A stretch of DNA of 6,185 nucleotides from assembly GCA_002314455.1 (NCBI GenBank), contig DCFZ01000057.1, positions 1 to 6,185 on the forward strand. The letters run 5' to 3'. Source of the DNA: Lentisphaeria bacterium UBA1791 (GTDB taxonomy: Bacteria; Verrucomicrobiota; Lentisphaeria; Victivallales; Victivallaceae). Shown here in pieces: positions 5,243-6,185 of the stretch (the first letter of the stretch is position 1; every line of letters starts with the position of its first letter). Below the pieces are notes generated by a model, which saw nothing but the letters and a program-made list of their open reading frames with translations, did not search any database and was not told the origin of the DNA. Both the position numbers and the translations under genes were made by a program.

Positions 5243-6121
5243 ATGAAAATCAGCTACGATTATTATAAAACCTTTTATTTTGTCGCCAAATGCGGCAGTC
5301 TGACGCTCGCCGCCCGGCAACTGGGGAACAATCAGCCCAATGTTTCGCGGATTATCCAGTCGCTTGAAACGCAGTGGGGCAGTTCGCTTTTCATCCGCAG
5401 TGCAAACGGCATGCAGTTGACGCCGAGCGGCGAAAAACTTTACGAGTACATCCGCCCCGCCGTCGAAAAGATCCGTTTCGCCGAGAGCGAACTCAAGGCG
5501 GAAACAACGCTTCAGCAGGGGATGGTTTCGGTCGCCGTCACCGAGATCGGCTTGCGCTTGCTGTTGCTCCCCGTGCTCAATCACTTTCACCGCAAGTATA
5601 AAAACATCCGCATCCGGCTTTTCAGCAATTCATCGTCCGGATGCATCGACGCACTGCGCACCGGATTGGTTGATTTCGCGCTCGTCATCACGCCGATCGA
5701 CCTTTCGGAAAATTTTGCCGTCGATCGCCTCAAAACATTTCAGGAAGTCGCCATCGGCGGGCGCGATTTCGATTTTCTCGCCCACAAAGAACACACGCTT
5801 CGCGAACTTGCCGCTTATCCGCTGATCTCGATGGGGGAAAAGACCGGCACCCGCAATTTCTACATGCAGTTTTTCGCCCGTCACGGCGTCAACTTTTCAC
5901 CTGACATCGAGGCGGCGTCCTACGATCACATCGTGCCGCTGGTGAAACAGAATCTCGGCATCGGTTTTGTGCCCGAGGACTTTTTGCAGAATCAGGAAAA
6001 CCTCATCGTGCCGCTGCCGCTCAAAGAGCGCATTCCGCCGCGCGAAATCTGCTGCATCCGCAACCGCAATGAAACGCTGACCGCCGCGGCGACAAAACTG
6101 CTGACGATGATCCAGGAATAA
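5243..6121 (+). CDS. LysR-family transcriptional regulator
   Basis: The 292-residue protein has the standard length and layout of the family. The N-terminal winged helix-turn-helix at about residues 4-64 has the pattern FYFVAKCGSLTLAARQL, then QPNVSRIIQSLE, then LF.R and LTPSGE at 59-64. A linker helix (about 66-90) leads to a periplasmic-binding-protein-like effector domain from about 93 to the end, with VTEIGLRLLLLP and the central GLVDFALVI (141-149). It is divergently transcribed from the amidohydrolase operon, with T-N11-A dyads between them, so it most likely controls that operon in response to a pathway metabolite and represses its own gene. The ligand is unknown. There is no good Shine-Dalgarno before the ATG (GCAAGTCAA precedes it), so expression may be low. 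The reading frame is intact, with no truncation. Confidence 0.95.
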   Translation: MKISYDYYKTFYFVAKCGSLTLAARQLGNNQPNVSRIIQSLETQWGSSLFIRSANGMQLTPSGEKLYEYIRPAVEKIRFAESELKAETTLQQGMVSVAVTEIGLRLLLLPVLNHFHRKYKNIRIRLFSNSSSGCIDALRTGLVDFALVITPIDLSENFAVDRLKTFQEVAIGGRDFDFLAHKEHTLRELAAYPLISMGEKTGTRNFYMQFFARHGVNFSPDIEAASYDHIVPLVKQNLGIGFVPEDFLQNQENLIVPLPLKERIPPREICCIRNRNETLTAAATKLLTMIQE

Positions 6122-6185
6122 AAAAGCAAAACCTGCCAAAGTCATGCTCGGGTGAGCGCAGAGCGCCGCGAGACACCCATTTGTA
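6122..6185. other. Short 3' flank of lysR, no gene seen
   Basis: After the lysR stop there are 64 bases to the window edge. GGGTG (6150-6154) and CACCC (6174-6178) can pair around a GC-rich 19-base loop and are followed by ATTTGTA, where the window ends. This might be a weak terminator or the start of a structured leader, but no T-run is visible. I see no coding start with a ribosome site here. Confidence 0.2.

Noticed and set aside
5165..5590. A 141-codon minus-strand frame over the lysR start and intergenic region.
   Set aside because: It is antisense to the conserved helix-turn-helix coding region and runs through the AT-rich promoter region; no motif supports it.

Overview
The window holds one tight four-gene operon on the minus strand (about 5115 down to 271), a LysR-type regulator transcribed away from it on the plus strand (5243-6121), and a tRNA-Pro gene on the minus strand just beyond the operon terminator (96-171). 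The DNA is fairly GC-rich and coding-dense, with strong G/C preference at third codon positions. The exception is the very AT-rich divergent regulatory region at about 5150-5242. It is bacterial: there are Shine-Dalgarno sites, an intrinsic terminator, a CCA-encoding tRNA and a LysR regulator. A free-living or gut bacterium of the Planctomycetes-Verrucomicrobia-Lentisphaerae group, which often carries creatininase-like and six-hairpin proteins in sugar clusters, would fit. That placement is a guess from gene content, not something the sequence proves.

In order of transcription the operon encodes: (1) a creatininase-family metal-dependent amidohydrolase; (2) an unusually short relative of N-acetylglucosamine-6-phosphate deacetylase that keeps the catalytic barrel motifs but lacks the flanking small beta domain; (3) a 741-residue protein of unrecognised family with a beta-rich front, a long helical part like an (alpha/alpha)6 toroid, and a beta-rich tail; and (4) an extended short-chain dehydrogenase/epimerase with a normal nucleotide-binding motif but a replaced Tyr-Lys active-site pair. 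The gaps between genes are 6, 0 and 12 bases, so all four genes lie in the same reading frame. Only genes 1 and 4 have a convincing ribosome binding site. Genes 2 and 3 probably depend on translational coupling. A textbook intrinsic terminator at 224-255 closes the unit.

The divergent region contains two perfect T-N11-A dyads whose centres are 20 bp apart. One lies over the weak -35 position of a candidate operon promoter, and both overlap the candidate lysR promoter. This is the usual layout for a LysR regulator that activates a neighbouring operon and represses itself.

Taken together, the cluster looks like a regulated cytoplasmic pathway for a modified, probably N-acylated, sugar or glycoside: amide or lactam hydrolysis, deacylation, a toroid-type enzyme acting on a carbohydrate, and an NAD(P)-dependent sugar step. 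No transporter, kinase, isomerase or signal peptide is visible, so the substrate cannot be named. The combination itself, with a minimal deacetylase and an atypical dehydrogenase, is the most interesting aspect of the window.
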